DNA from: Desulfarculales bacterium UBA702
GTDB lineage: Bacteria > Desulfobacterota > Syntrophobacteria > Syntrophobacterales > Syntrophobacteraceae
Assembly (NCBI GenBank): GCA_002298165.1
Contig: DBMI01000047.1
Location: 2,552-65,543 of the forward strand
Direction of reading: 5' to 3'
Length of the DNA stretch: 62,992 nt
Shown: piece after piece, positions 17,237 through 26,087 of the stretch
How positions within the stretch are numbered: the first letter of the stretch is position 1
Layout of the letters: each line of letters begins with the position of its first letter
Program-made: the position numbers and the translations under genes
Notes under the pieces: generated by a model
What the model saw: the letters and a program-made list of their open reading frames with translations, nothing else
What the model was told of the DNA's origin: nothing
Databases searched by the model: none

Positions 17237-18031
17237 TCAGCGGCAGTTCGAAAAACCTGCTTGAGCTTTAGGCGCACTGCCCGCTCCGGACTGCCGATTT
17301 ATTATCCCGGCCAGATACCCTGCTCCAAAACCATTGTCAATGTTGACCACCGAAACGCCAGGGGAACAGGAATTGAGCATCCCGAGCAGAGCGGCTATCC
17401 CTCCAAAACTTGCACCATATCCGACGCTCGTCGGCACAGCAATAACCGGTCCACGCACAAGCCCCCCAACTACGCTCGGCAGCGCTCCTTCCATGCCCGC
17501 AACGACAACGTAGACCGTCCCATTGCGAAGCTCTTCCAGCGAATTGAGAAGCCGGTGAATTCCGGCAACCCCGATGTCGAAGTTGCGCTTCACCTTGTTT
17601 CCCATGAATTCGGCCGTGACAGCCGCCTCCTCGGCAACAGGCACATCCGATGACCCCGCGCAGATTACGTGAATCGTGCCCTCTGGAATCGGGGACGTTT
17701 CCTCCTGTTTCAAAGTTAATGCGCGAGCCTCTATGTGATAGACCATATCACCGATTCTTGCCACTATTTCCGATGCTTTTTCAGGATTAACCCTGGTAAC
17801 CAGCACATTTGCACCGAAATTTATCATGGATTGTGAAATAGCAACAATCTGCTCCGCCGTCTTTCCCTCGCCGTAAATTACTTCCGAGCACCCGCGGCGA
17901 AGCCTTCTGTGGTGGTCCACCTTGGCAAAGCACAGGTCCTCGAAAGGGAGTTTTTCAAGGTATTCGAGCACTTCCGGCATGCTCTTCGATCCATCCTTGA
18001 ACTCCGTGAGGATTTCTTCAAGTCTTGTCAT
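17237..18031 (-). CDS. larB: nickel pincer cofactor biosynthesis protein LarB
   Basis: LarB carboxylates nicotinic acid adenine dinucleotide, the first step toward the nickel-pincer nucleotide cofactor. It belongs to the PurE/AIR-carboxylase family. The 264-residue protein has the C-terminal PurE-like domain with CAGSSDVPVAEEA, GVAGIHRLL, AVPTSVGYGASFGG and VVNIDNGFGAGYLA, all characteristic. No larC or larE is in the window, so the rest of the pathway must lie elsewhere if it is intact. Its ATG overlaps the TGA of waaA (ATGA), indicating translational coupling. Confidence 0.93.
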   Translation of the reverse strand: MTRLEEILTEFKDGSKSMPEVLEYLEKLPFEDLCFAKVDHHRRLRRGCSEVIYGEGKTAEQIVAISQSMINFGANVLVTRVNPEKASEIVARIGDMVYHIEARALTLKQEETSPIPEGTIHVICAGSSDVPVAEEAAVTAEFMGNKVKRNFDIGVAGIHRLLNSLEELRNGTVYVVVAGMEGALPSVVGGLVRGPVIAVPTSVGYGASFGGIAALLGMLNSCSPGVSVVNIDNGFGAGYLAGIINRQSGAGSAPKAQAGFSNCR

Positions 18032-19341
18032 ATCGGATTGGCCCCAGGGGCATTCCTTTTCAGAAGAATTTCCAGAATAAGCTCGACTTGCCGATTAACA
18101 ACGCCTCGAAATGTGCCAAGGGCCTCAGCGGCATGCAACCCGCGATTTTCGAGCTCATCGGGTTTAACTATCAATTTTTTCCATTCAGCGAGAAGGTATT
18201 CCTCATCCGCTACAGGGAAGCTCCCGCCAAAACTGTTGAGGATTCTATGCTCGTGGTTTACCTTTTTCAAGTACGGTCCGTAAAAAACAGTCTTTCCCCA
18301 GGCCGCCGGCTCGAGAATATTGTGCCCGCCCACCGACTCCAGAGTGCCACCGCAGAAGATCAGGTCACCGACCGAATAAATCTCGAAGAGCACGCCGATC
18401 CGGTCGACCAGCACGACGGGGGCAGTCCTTTGCTTTCTGCCCGCTTCGATATCGCTGAGCAAATCATAACCTAATTTCATGTCGCAAAGCAGGCGCACCA
18501 TTTTCGGAATATTGTAGAGGTGCCTCGGGGCAAATATGCCGACAATGTCCGGAGAAGTCTTTCGAAGCTCGTTGAAAATCCGCGGAATTTTGAAGCATTC
18601 CGATCCTCGAAGGCTTCCGCCCACAATCACCGGGCTTTCCCCATGAAGTCTTAGCAGGTTTTTCCAGAACTCGGCCCTTTCAGGGCGAGCCTTTTGATGC
18701 AGACCCTCATATTTCGAACTCCCGAGCACCAGGACTTTTTCCGGCGGAGCACCGATTCGCACCACTCTCTCGGCATCCTCCCCGGAGCGCATTGCCAGGC
18801 GATGGAATCTTTCGAAAACCGGGTCTAAAAGAGGAGAGAAATATGAATAGAAGCGCTCGGAAGACTCAGATACCCTACCGTTCAGGAGCAGCGCCGGAAT
18901 ATTTCCCAAAGCGAGACGCCGGTAAAAATTGGGCCAGAATTCAGTTTCGAAGGCCACGAAAAGATCGGGGCGAACAACCGCAACAGCCCTTGACACGCAC
19001 TTTGGAAAATCGAGCGGAAAAGGAAAAACAGCAACTCTTTTAGGGACCTGCTCTCTTGCGAAGCGAACTCCCTGCGGAGTACCAGCCGAGAGAAAAAAAC
19101 CCGCATCGGGGAGTTTTTGCATCAATGCAACCAATGTCGGGACGGCTCCCGTAACCTCCCCGACAGAAACCGCATGAAACCAGATCCTTGGGGATCTATC
19201 AGGATCGGGAGTCCCATCGATATACCCCAGTCTTCCTTTCCGGAATTCGGGGTCCTTCATCGATTTCCAGGACAGGAAAGCCAGGATTTCGTAGCCGAAA
19301 ACTTTCAGCAGGAAATTGTATGTATCAAGGTATAAATCCAG
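18028..19341 (-). CDS. waaA: 3-deoxy-D-manno-octulosonic acid (Kdo) transferase, probable CTG start
   Basis: WaaA adds Kdo from CMP-Kdo to lipid IVA at the inner face of the cytoplasmic membrane, an essential LPS step. The catalytic Glu lies in FHAVSVGE. The motifs FETEFWPN, LLNGRVS and GGTLESVGGHNILEPAAW are standard. The first ATG (19260) would remove the N-terminal membrane-anchor segment that WaaA proteins carry. The frame continues 27 codons upstream with a family-like hydrophobic stretch (LDLYLDTYNFLLKVFGYEIL) and contains no ATG, GTG or TTG. A GGAGG site (19348-19352) lies 6 nt before CTG 19341, which I take as the start. This gives 437 residues, a normal length. It is preceded by a small gene 24 nt upstream and followed by larB with a 4-nt overlap. 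Confidence 0.88.
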   Translation of the reverse strand: MDLYLDTYNFLLKVFGYEILAFLSWKSMKDPEFRKGRLGYIDGTPDPDRSPRIWFHAVSVGEVTGAVPTLVALMQKLPDAGFFLSAGTPQGVRFAREQVPKRVAVFPFPLDFPKCVSRAVAVVRPDLFVAFETEFWPNFYRRLALGNIPALLLNGRVSESSERFYSYFSPLLDPVFERFHRLAMRSGEDAERVVRIGAPPEKVLVLGSSKYEGLHQKARPERAEFWKNLLRLHGESPVIVGGSLRGSECFKIPRIFNELRKTSPDIVGIFAPRHLYNIPKMVRLLCDMKLGYDLLSDIEAGRKQRTAPVVLVDRIGVLFEIYSVGDLIFCGGTLESVGGHNILEPAAWGKTVFYGPYLKKVNHEHRILNSFGGSFPVADEEYLLAEWKKLIVKPDELENRGLHAAEALGTFRGVVNRQVELILEILLKRNAPGANPI

Positions 19342-19365
19342 AACCAGCCTCCGGCAGTTGTGTTA

Positions 19366-19530
19366 TCATTCACTCTCTTCCGTACATTCATAGTCCGGCG
19401 ATTCCGGAAAGCCGTCCCATTGGCAGCCTTCAGTCCCGCAAGGTGATACAAAGGCTCCTTCTTTCAGTGCTCGCTCGCAATCCACCAACGGTATTTCGGG
19501 TTTTGAATCTTTCTCGGCAGGTTTGCTCAT
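19366..19530 (-). CDS. 54-residue Cys-containing micro-protein upstream of waaA
   Basis: A short open frame starting MSKPAEKDSKPEIPLVDCER, with Cys at 18, 31, 36 and 49. The cluster CGTEGC suggests a small zinc-binding or disulfide-linked knuckle. An AGGAGA site lies about 7 nt before the ATG. The stop is 24 nt before the proposed waaA start, with waaA's GGAGG site in between, so the spacing is that of an operon. The sequence is acidic and has no signal peptide. I do not know the family. It may be the first gene of the waaA-larB transcript. Confidence 0.6.
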   Translation of the reverse strand: MSKPAEKDSKPEIPLVDCERALKEGAFVSPCGTEGCQWDGFPESPDYECTEESE

Positions 19531-19751
19531 GGACATTCTCCTATGGAAGGTCGCGACACCGGAAATCTAGCAGGAATGGACCGCGGATGGAATCATCAAA
19601 ACTATGTCGGATTATTTAAAAGAGCTGTCGGGGATTGTTCAAAAAATGTTCAAAACTGCCTCCGGGGTCCGTAAGGAGCCGGGGAAGTGGGAAAAGTGCA
19701 GGCTGATTGTCAAATCAATTCTTTGGGATATTCGGTAACTTAACAAACTTT

Positions 19752-19780
19752 TTGACAATATGAATGCCCCTTATTAAGAT
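19752..19780 (+). promoter_or_regulatory. putative sigma-70 promoter of dnaN
   Basis: TTGACA (19752-19757) is followed after 17 bp by TAAGAT (19775-19780). The -35 matches the consensus exactly and the -10 matches at four of six bases. It lies in AT-rich DNA about 60 bp before the dnaN ATG. The 312-bp gap 19531-19842 holds nothing else I can name. Confidence 0.55.
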
Positions 19781-19842
19781 TGTTACTCTTTTATGTATAG
19801 AAAACCAATTAAACCATAAAAACCTCACACCCGGGGGTTCCC

Positions 19843-20958
19843 ATGAAATTCCAGGTCGAGAAGGCAAGCTTTACCCAGATACTGCAAAGGGTACAGAGCA
19901 TTACCGAAAGAAAATCCAACATGCCGATTCTGAACAACTGCCTGGTAAAGGCATTGAAAGACGGCACAATCGAAGTATCGGCAACCGACCTGGAATTGAA
20001 TGTCTGGACCAAAATGGGCGCGGAAGTAAGCGTCGAGGGCCAGACAACTGTTTCGGCCAGAAAGCTCCTTGAAATAGTACGCGAAATTCCGAAAGACCAG
20101 ATACTGCTCGAAGCTCTTCCCAATAATAAACTGGTGATCAGGTCCGGACGATCCAAATTCGAGCTTTCTACAATTGCCGCGGAAGATTTCCCCTATGTAA
20201 ATCTCTACCAGGATATCGAAACTTTCAAGTGCGATGCCCAGCAGTTGAGACGGGCACTGCAAAAAACTTCTTACAGCATTCCGTCCGAAGAAGATACTTT
20301 CACCGCGCCCGGTCTTTTGTGGCACTCCTTCGAGGATGAGGATGCATTTCGGTTCGTTTCATCCGATGGGCACCGTCTTACCTATTTCGAGACGCCGGCG
20401 GATGCTTTTAAGGGATTCCAGGTGAAGAGCGGCGGGATAATAATTCCGAGGAAAGCCGTCCAGGAGATGGTTAAGCTTCTTGAAAAGGAAACCGAAGTTC
20501 AGATTGGAACGGATGAAAAATCCCTGGTTCTCCGCACTCCGAGCACCTTTTTAAGCACTTTGCTGCTTGATGCCGAATTTCCCGAATACGAGGCCATAAT
20601 TCCTCCCGAAAGGCCGAATGGTTTTACATTGGAGACCGATGTAATCTATCCTGCGCTGAAACGGGTAGCGGTCCTGACCGACATGACCTACAGGCATGTG
20701 AGGTTTAACATAACCAAGGATTCACTGGAACTCGAGTCCGGGAACCCCGAGTTGGGAAATGCAAATGATGTGCTCGATATCGATTACAGTGGAGAAGACT
20801 TCAGCGTGGCATTCAATGTAAAATACGTTCTAGATTCCATCCAGGCGATGGAGAGTCCCACCTTCCGCTTCGAATGGGTCGACCAGTATCACGGCGGAAT
20901 TTTTCTGGCACCCGAAGATCCAGGCTATTTGAGCCTCATAATGCCGATGGTTCTGTAA
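19843..20958 (+). CDS. dnaN: DNA polymerase III beta subunit (sliding clamp)
   Basis: The 371-residue clamp begins MKFQVEKASF and ends with the characteristic LIMPMVL tail. It has three repeated clamp domains (about 1-120, 125-245 and 250-371), with typical pieces such as ATDLELNVW, FVSSDGHRLTYFE and SGEDFSVAFNVKY. It forms a ring dimer that tethers DNA polymerase III. It is not flanked by dnaA, recF or gyrB, so this is not the classical dnaA-dnaN locus. The next gene encodes a protease. A GGTGGGCAC hairpin lies 12 nt past the stop. Confidence 0.96.
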   Translation: MKFQVEKASFTQILQRVQSITERKSNMPILNNCLVKALKDGTIEVSATDLELNVWTKMGAEVSVEGQTTVSARKLLEIVREIPKDQILLEALPNNKLVIRSGRSKFELSTIAAEDFPYVNLYQDIETFKCDAQQLRRALQKTSYSIPSEEDTFTAPGLLWHSFEDEDAFRFVSSDGHRLTYFETPADAFKGFQVKSGGIIIPRKAVQEMVKLLEKETEVQIGTDEKSLVLRTPSTFLSTLLLDAEFPEYEAIIPPERPNGFTLETDVIYPALKRVAVLTDMTYRHVRFNITKDSLELESGNPELGNANDVLDIDYSGEDFSVAFNVKYVLDSIQAMESPTFRFEWVDQYHGGIFLAPEDPGYLSLIMPMVL

Positions 20959-20969
20959 ACAAAGATGTA

Positions 20970-20997
20970 ATGGTGGGCACAAAGCCGTGCCCACCAT
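20970..20997. repeat. GGTGGGCAC-family hairpin after dnaN
   Basis: ATGGTGGGCAC (20970-20980) and GTGCCCACCAT (20987-20997) form an 11-bp stem with a 6-nt loop. Its place just after dnaN would suit a transcript 3' end. No T-run follows, and related copies lie at 2566, 24247 and 24295, so it is primarily a dispersed repeat. Confidence 0.65.
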
Positions 20998-21192
20998 ACA
21001 ATTTGCTTTGCCGCTTTAACCCCGCAACTCGCTTCCGTATCCTTCCTTTGGACAGTAATTGCGCCAAGGCTTATATTCCTGATACCATAGACGATGGTTT
21101 TAGATCCCATCGCGAAATTTATTAGGATCAATTACAGCTAGAATCAAATTAGAACTACAGTTGCAGCTCAGATCCAACCTGGAAGGAGATAA

Positions 21193-24117
21193 ATGGCCGC
21201 CGCCGACAAGTTCGAACTCGTATTCGAAAAGAATATCCCGGAGCTGAGGACCATTGCGCGCTTTTACAGGCACCTTGGAACAGGGGCAGAAGTCCTGTCA
21301 CTGATAAACGAGGACGAAAACAAGGTATTTGGAATAACTTTTCGGACTCCTCCATCCGATTCCACAGGTGTCGCGCACATACTTGAACACTCCGTCTTGT
21401 GCGGATCAAGGAAATATCCGGTAAAAGAGCCTTTCGTCGAGCTCCTCAAGGGATCGCTGAAAACATTTCTCAATGCCTTCACATATCCGGATAAGACCTG
21501 CTATCCTGTTGCAAGCCAGAATGTTCGTGATTTCTACAACCTGATAGACGTCTACCTGGATGCCGTTTTTTACCCACGCATTTCTCCGCCAATACTTGAG
21601 CAGGAGGGCTGGCACTACGAATTGGAGAGCCCCGAGGGACCACTTTCAATAAAGGGCGTCGTCTATAATGAGATGAAAGGCGTTTATTCCTCCCCTGACA
21701 GCCAGATAGCGGAGCTTTCCCAGCAATCGATTTTCCCGGACACGACTTATGGACTGGACTCCGGCGGAGATCCGAAAGCCATTCCCACCCTGACATACGA
21801 GCAATTCAAAGCTTTTCACGACAGGCTTTATCATCCTTCCAATTCAAGGATATTTTTTTACGGAAATGACGATCCGGAAAAGAGGCTCGAAATTCTGCAC
21901 GAATATCTCCGTGATTTCGGCAAAAGTTTTCCCGAATCGCAGGTTGCGCTCCAGCCGGCAAAAACGGAGCGGCGCCTGATAGTCCGCCCCTTTGCCGCGG
22001 GTGGGGATGGGGACGAACCATCGGTTAGCCTCAAGGGGATGGTTACTCTAAACTGGCTTCTACCGGAAATGACCGACCCGGTAGTAAATCTGGGCCTGCA
22101 GGTACTCGAATACATCCTGCTCGGAATGCCAGGATCACCTCTTAGAAAAGCCCTGATAGAGTCGGGTTTGGGCGAAGACCTTGCCGGAAGCGGCTTAGAA
22201 GTCGAGCTGCGCCAGGGGTTTTTTTCGACAGGTCTCAAAGGAATCGAAACGGAGAATGCCGATAAGGTCGAGGCGTTGGTTTTTGAAGTGTTATCGGTAC
22301 TTGCCCGAGACGGAATAGACCAGGCAACCATCGAGGCCGGCCTCAATACAATCGAGTTTCGGTATCGTGAAAACAACTATGGAAATTTTCCCCAGGGGCT
22401 TGTCCTGATGCTTCATTCCCTGTCCAGCTGGCTCTACGATGCCGACCCGACAGCCCTCCTGGCATTCGAGAAACCACTCGAAGAACTGAAGGCCAAAGTT
22501 GAAGAGGGGAATTATTTCGAAGAGCTCATCCGCCGTTGCCTTCTCGAAAACGGCCACCGCTCGGTCGTTTTGCTCAAGCCCGAACCAGGCCTCGCGACGA
22601 AGGAAATTGAAGAGGAGGCAGCCGCACTGGCGGACCTGAAAAAGAGTTTTTCAGGGGAGCAAATTGAACGAATCATTAGAAATGCCCGTGAGCTGCGCGA
22701 GCTTCAATCCAGGCCCGATTCCCCCGAGGAGTTAGCCAAAATTCCCACTCTTCGGATATCGGACCTTAGCCGGGAAAACAAGAAGATTCCGGTCGAATCC
22801 GGTGAAATCGAAGGTGTGCGGTCCTTCTATCACGATATTTTTACAAACGGAGTAACTTACCTCGATATAGGCTTCGACCTGCGCTACCTGGCGCGTGAAG
22901 ACCTTCAGTATGCCCCGCTTCTCGGGCGTGCACTTCTCGAGATGGGCACCCGGAAGAGTGACTTTGTGTCTCTTTCGCAGGCAATCAGCCGGAAAACGGG
23001 CGGCATAAGGCCGGAGATATTCACCTCGGCGATAAAAGGGTCGAATGATCCCGCGGCCTGGCTGTTTTTACGCGCAAAAAGCATGGCGCCCCGCACCGGC
23101 GAGCTTTGCGATATCCTCGCCGAAGCAATAGGTTCGGTAAAGCTCGACAACAAGGACCGGTTCCTGCAAATCGTTCTTGAAGAAAAAGGCAGGCAGGAGC
23201 GGAGGATGGTACCGGGCGGCCATCAGATGGTGAACATGAGGATCCGTGCCCACCTGCATACAGCCGACTGGGTCGGGGAGCAGACAAGCGGGATCAGCTA
23301 TTATCTTTTCCTGGTAAACCTCGCCGAGAAAATCGAGAAGGACTGGGACAAAGTTTTGTCCAATCTGGAAAGAGTTCGCCGGGAACTTATCAGCCGCCGG
23401 GCTATGGTCATTAACTACACAATTGATGAAAACAGCCGCAATATCGTCCGGCAGCCACTTGGCATGCTTGCGGCGTCCATTCCCGAAATCTCCGGTGAAA
23501 TTAAGTCATGGGTTCCAGAGCTTTTCCCGGAGTTTGAGGGCATATCGATTCCGGCCCAGGTAAACTTTGTCGGCAAAGGGGCAAACCTCTATCGGGAAGG
23601 CTATCAATTCAGCGGATCATCCAGGGTTATTACGGGATATCTTCGCACCTCCTGGCTTTGGGAAAAAGTCCGGGTGCAGGGCGGTGCATACGGCGGCTTT
23701 TGCCTGTTCGACCGCCTCTCTGGTGGATTTACATTCCTTTCCTACCGCGACCCAAACCTTATGAAGACACTCGAAATTTACGACGCCTCGGCCAATTTCC
23801 TGAAAAAGGCTGAACTCCCCGGAGAGGAAATCCGAAAGGCAATAATCGGTTCGATAGGAGAAATGGATTCCTACATGCTTCCGGATATGCGCGGCTATGT
23901 ATCGATGCTCCGCCGCCTCACAGAGGACGACGATGAAGGGCGCCAGAAGATGCGGGAGCAGGTATTAGCTACAACAGAGCGTGACTTCAGGGAATTTGCG
24001 GATTTGCTTGAACACGTGACAAAAAATGGAATCGTAAAGGTTATCGGCTCGAAGGCCGCGATCGATGCCGCACTCGATCAGCGTCCCGGGTTTCTCGAAA
24101 CCTTCAGGCTGTTGTAG
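21193..24117 (+). CDS. M16C zinc metalloprotease (presequence protease / insulinase-like)
   Basis: The 974-residue protein belongs to the large single-chain M16C group, whose members digest short unstructured peptides inside a clamshell cavity. The inverted zinc motif HILEH lies at residues 62-66 in VAHILEHSVLCGS, followed by the family block KTFLNAFTYPDKTCYPVASQ. The second, catalytically inactive half is recognised by SRVITGYLRTSWLWEKVRVQ and GGAYGGFC. Length matches mitochondrial PreP and bacterial relatives. There is no signal peptide, so it should be cytoplasmic. A strong GGAAGGAGA site precedes the ATG. A family role in degrading signal peptides or small peptides is inference. Confidence 0.92.
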   Translation: MAAADKFELVFEKNIPELRTIARFYRHLGTGAEVLSLINEDENKVFGITFRTPPSDSTGVAHILEHSVLCGSRKYPVKEPFVELLKGSLKTFLNAFTYPDKTCYPVASQNVRDFYNLIDVYLDAVFYPRISPPILEQEGWHYELESPEGPLSIKGVVYNEMKGVYSSPDSQIAELSQQSIFPDTTYGLDSGGDPKAIPTLTYEQFKAFHDRLYHPSNSRIFFYGNDDPEKRLEILHEYLRDFGKSFPESQVALQPAKTERRLIVRPFAAGGDGDEPSVSLKGMVTLNWLLPEMTDPVVNLGLQVLEYILLGMPGSPLRKALIESGLGEDLAGSGLEVELRQGFFSTGLKGIETENADKVEALVFEVLSVLARDGIDQATIEAGLNTIEFRYRENNYGNFPQGLVLMLHSLSSWLYDADPTALLAFEKPLEELKAKVEEGNYFEELIRRCLLENGHRSVVLLKPEPGLATKEIEEEAAALADLKKSFSGEQIERIIRNARELRELQSRPDSPEELAKIPTLRISDLSRENKKIPVESGEIEGVRSFYHDIFTNGVTYLDIGFDLRYLAREDLQYAPLLGRALLEMGTRKSDFVSLSQAISRKTGGIRPEIFTSAIKGSNDPAAWLFLRAKSMAPRTGELCDILAEAIGSVKLDNKDRFLQIVLEEKGRQERRMVPGGHQMVNMRIRAHLHTADWVGEQTSGISYYLFLVNLAEKIEKDWDKVLSNLERVRRELISRRAMVINYTIDENSRNIVRQPLGMLAASIPEISGEIKSWVPELFPEFEGISIPAQVNFVGKGANLYREGYQFSGSSRVITGYLRTSWLWEKVRVQGGAYGGFCLFDRLSGGFTFLSYRDPNLMKTLEIYDASANFLKKAELPGEEIRKAIIGSIGEMDSYMLPDMRGYVSMLRRLTEDDDEGRQKMREQVLATTERDFREFADLLEHVTKNGIVKVIGSKAAIDAALDQRPGFLETFRLL

Positions 24118-24130
24118 AAGATGGATGGAT

Positions 24131-24359
24131 TTCACCGCGGAGGACGCAGAGTGCGCGGAGGAAGAAAGGAAGATAATTTATTTGCCGGTCGGGTTGAGCG
24201 GTAGATGGGTACGATGTGGTTGCCGGAAAGGCCCGTAAAATTGTAGGGTGGGCACAGCTCTATCGTGCCCACCGTTTCGTTCCGAGTAACAATCGGTGGG
24301 CACAAAAAGCCGTGCCCATCCTACATTCCCTCTGCGTTCTCAGCGCCCTCCGCGGTGAA
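24131..24359. repeat. 229-bp element bounded by inverted repeats
   Basis: TTCACCGCGGAGG (24131-24143) and CCTCCGCGGTGAA (24347-24359) are exact inverted repeats. The inner flanks are also partly complementary (GACGCAGAG against CTCTGCGTT). Between them lie two GGTGGGCAC-type hairpins (24247-24273 and 24295-24320). This fills the gap between the protease and the NDK-like gene. It looks like a composite of two dispersed repeat families, and no frame within it is credible. Confidence 0.65.
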
Positions 24360-24364
24360 TCATC

Positions 24365-25105
24365 CTACCAGTTTTCGGCCATTTTTCGGTTAAGGAGATA
24401 CTTGGCAATGGCTGCTTCAAGTGAATATGCAGCAGGTTTGCCATCGATTGCCGCTTGCATTACTTCCAGGTCGGACTTCCAGGCGACGTCGCCGGGGGCA
24501 AGCAGGCAAATGCTGCCGGGCATGTATGAAGTCGATAATTTTCCAGGCAGAAAATAGTAGTGCTCCTCGCTATGGCCGGTCGGAAAAGATCGCTTTGCCG
24601 GAGGCATGTCGTTTGGCTTGAACCATAGCTTGATCTCGCGCTCCGCGTCTTCGGGATTTGCGGATGCGTGGATCAGGTTATCCATTCTGTCGCCTACCAT
24701 TTTTCCTTCCTCGTTGAAAATGGGCACGACGGTGCCGAGCGACCGGATAGATCCGGGTTTTTCTTCCCTTGCGACGTGCGGATTGGTTGGACCGCAAACT
24801 TCCCGGACCTTGGGAATTGCTGCCGGTCCTTCATATACAATCGCTATCACCCTCTGTTTGTCGGGATCGTTTGGGTAATGAAGCTGGCCGGTAATCATCT
24901 CGAGCAGTGAAGGGAAGAAAGCTTTTCCGACGTGTTCGGCGTAGTGAGCCTCGGCGAGCAGCTTCGTGACCTTCACAACCTTGGTGGCAGCGAATACAAG
25001 CGAGGTATGGTATTCTGATAGTTGCGACAGGACATATCCCGTAAGGGAATTTTTCAGGGCATCGGGCTTTATCAGCACGAGCGTTTGCTGAACATCTTTC
25101 TGCAT
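24365..25105 (-). CDS. nucleoside diphosphate kinase-like protein with C-terminal extension
   Basis: The first 165 or so residues resemble NDP kinase: TLVLIKPDALKNSLTG, then DNLIHASANPEDAEREIKLW with the phosphorylated His in IHAS. NDP kinases equalise NTP pools through a phospho-His intermediate. Ordinary bacterial Ndk is about 140 residues. This protein is 246 residues, with internal insertions (for example ATKVVKVTKLLAEAHYAEHV) and a C-terminal extension of about 75 residues of unknown function. It may therefore be a specialised paralogue rather than housekeeping Ndk. ATG 25105 was chosen because a GGAGG site lies about 8 nt upstream. The frame is open 18 codons further. Confidence 0.8.
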   Translation of the reverse strand: MQKDVQQTLVLIKPDALKNSLTGYVLSQLSEYHTSLVFAATKVVKVTKLLAEAHYAEHVGKAFFPSLLEMITGQLHYPNDPDKQRVIAIVYEGPAAIPKVREVCGPTNPHVAREEKPGSIRSLGTVVPIFNEEGKMVGDRMDNLIHASANPEDAEREIKLWFKPNDMPPAKRSFPTGHSEEHYYFLPGKLSTSYMPGSICLLAPGDVAWKSDLEVMQAAIDGKPAAYSLEAAIAKYLLNRKMAENW

Positions 25106-25303
25106 TAACTTTTCCTCCGGCACTAAAAAAATTGTCAGGCAAATAGAAGTTAACTTCAAATTCTAACCGGTTCCGAAGCAGTTGAGGAGACATGCGCCCC
25201 GGAACTGGCGTGGGTATTATGCAGCATGATCACTGCATGTTACAAGAATTTGTTGGAATTTGGCGGCTGGAGAACCGGTCCCGTGCTGTTTACAGCCCGA
25301 AAA

Positions 25304-25344
25304 GAAATCCCCCTGGCAGCGAAGCCGCCAGGGGGATTTCTTTT
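25304..25344 (-). terminator. strong bidirectional intrinsic terminator
   Basis: GAAATCCCCCTGGC (25304-25317) pairs with GCCAGGGGGATTTC (25327-25340), a 14-bp perfect stem with a 9-nt loop. It has TTTT after it on the plus strand and a CTTTTC run on the minus strand. It sits about 20 nt past the stop of the minus-strand gene at 25363, and that gene is the most likely user. Confidence 0.85.
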
Positions 25345-25362
25345 ATCTCCCAAAGACCCGGT

Positions 25363-25704
25363 TTAGTTGTCGATGACAGGTCCGGGATTGAGCTTCAGGT
25401 CCGGTCTTCTCCCGCCGAGTAGTGTAAGCGACCTGGCAAAATTCTCGATCGCTGCTTCGCAGCTCGCATCGTCGTTAGCGGGCAGACCCTGGGCAAACAC
25501 GCTGAACCAGAAAGATAGCTCGAAGCAGGGCATATCCCGTCTAAAGGGAAAAGATTCGAGATTGGCGTGTCCCGGATATTTTTCGCATACATATATCCCG
25601 GCCCCTCCGGCATCCAGGTCGTACTCACAGGCCAGATTGGCGCAGTTGAGACAACTCAGGCCCGATGAGCGCTGATTGGGAGCTATGAGCTTTTTAAGTT
25701 CCAT
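25363..25704 (-). CDS. hypothetical Cys-containing protein
   Basis: The 113-residue protein has an N-terminal Cys cluster CLNCANLACEYD plus further Cys residues (VCEKYPGH and MPCFEL), consistent with a small zinc- or Fe-S-binding domain. The rest is unremarkable, and I do not recognise a family. It has a GAGGAGA ribosome site 5 nt before the ATG and its own strong terminator. It is probably a single-gene transcript or follows the secreted protein gene at 25779. Confidence 0.65.
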   Translation of the reverse strand: MELKKLIAPNQRSSGLSCLNCANLACEYDLDAGGAGIYVCEKYPGHANLESFPFRRDMPCFELSFWFSVFAQGLPANDDASCEAAIENFARSLTLLGGRRPDLKLNPGPVIDN

Positions 25705-25778
25705 TTTCTTCTCCTCGTCTTACCTCATTTCAGGATTGATTAGTGCAACTATGTCGTATAACAGCGCGCAGCCGAGGC

Positions 25779-26087
25779 TCACGGACTGACATAGACTGAA
25801 AAGCCCGGAAAATAGAAACCAAACGGGATCCCTGCATCAGGGGGCGGAACAGGTACTTCAGCCCAGTGACGATGACGCTCCGGGTACCAGACCCTTGGAG
25901 CCCACCCTCGGACCGGGTAATTGCGGTACCCGTAGTTTTCGTAGGTGTTGTAGCCGGAATAGTGACGGACATGGGGCCGGTCCCATCCACGGTTTTCGTC
26001 GTGGGTCCACGAATAAGCGGGGGCAGCCAATATGAAGACGGCCGCTGCCGCAACCATCAACGTCTTTAATCTCAAAAAGAGTTTCAT
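25779..26087 (-). CDS. small secreted Tyr/Trp/Arg-rich protein
   Basis: The 102-residue product begins with a clear Sec signal peptide (MKLFLRLKTLMVAAAAVFILAAPAYS) ending at about residue 26. The mature part is short and rich in Tyr, Arg, Trp, His and Pro (YNTYENYGYRNYPVRGW and HRHWAEVPVPPPDAG). Such compositions occur in small periplasmic or envelope proteins of unknown role. A GGAGA site precedes ATG 26087. The frame is open 25 codons further upstream without a ribosome site. No family is recognised. Confidence 0.7.
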   Translation of the reverse strand: MKLFLRLKTLMVAAAAVFILAAPAYSWTHDENRGWDRPHVRHYSGYNTYENYGYRNYPVRGWAPRVWYPERHRHWAEVPVPPPDAGIPFGFYFPGFSVYVSP

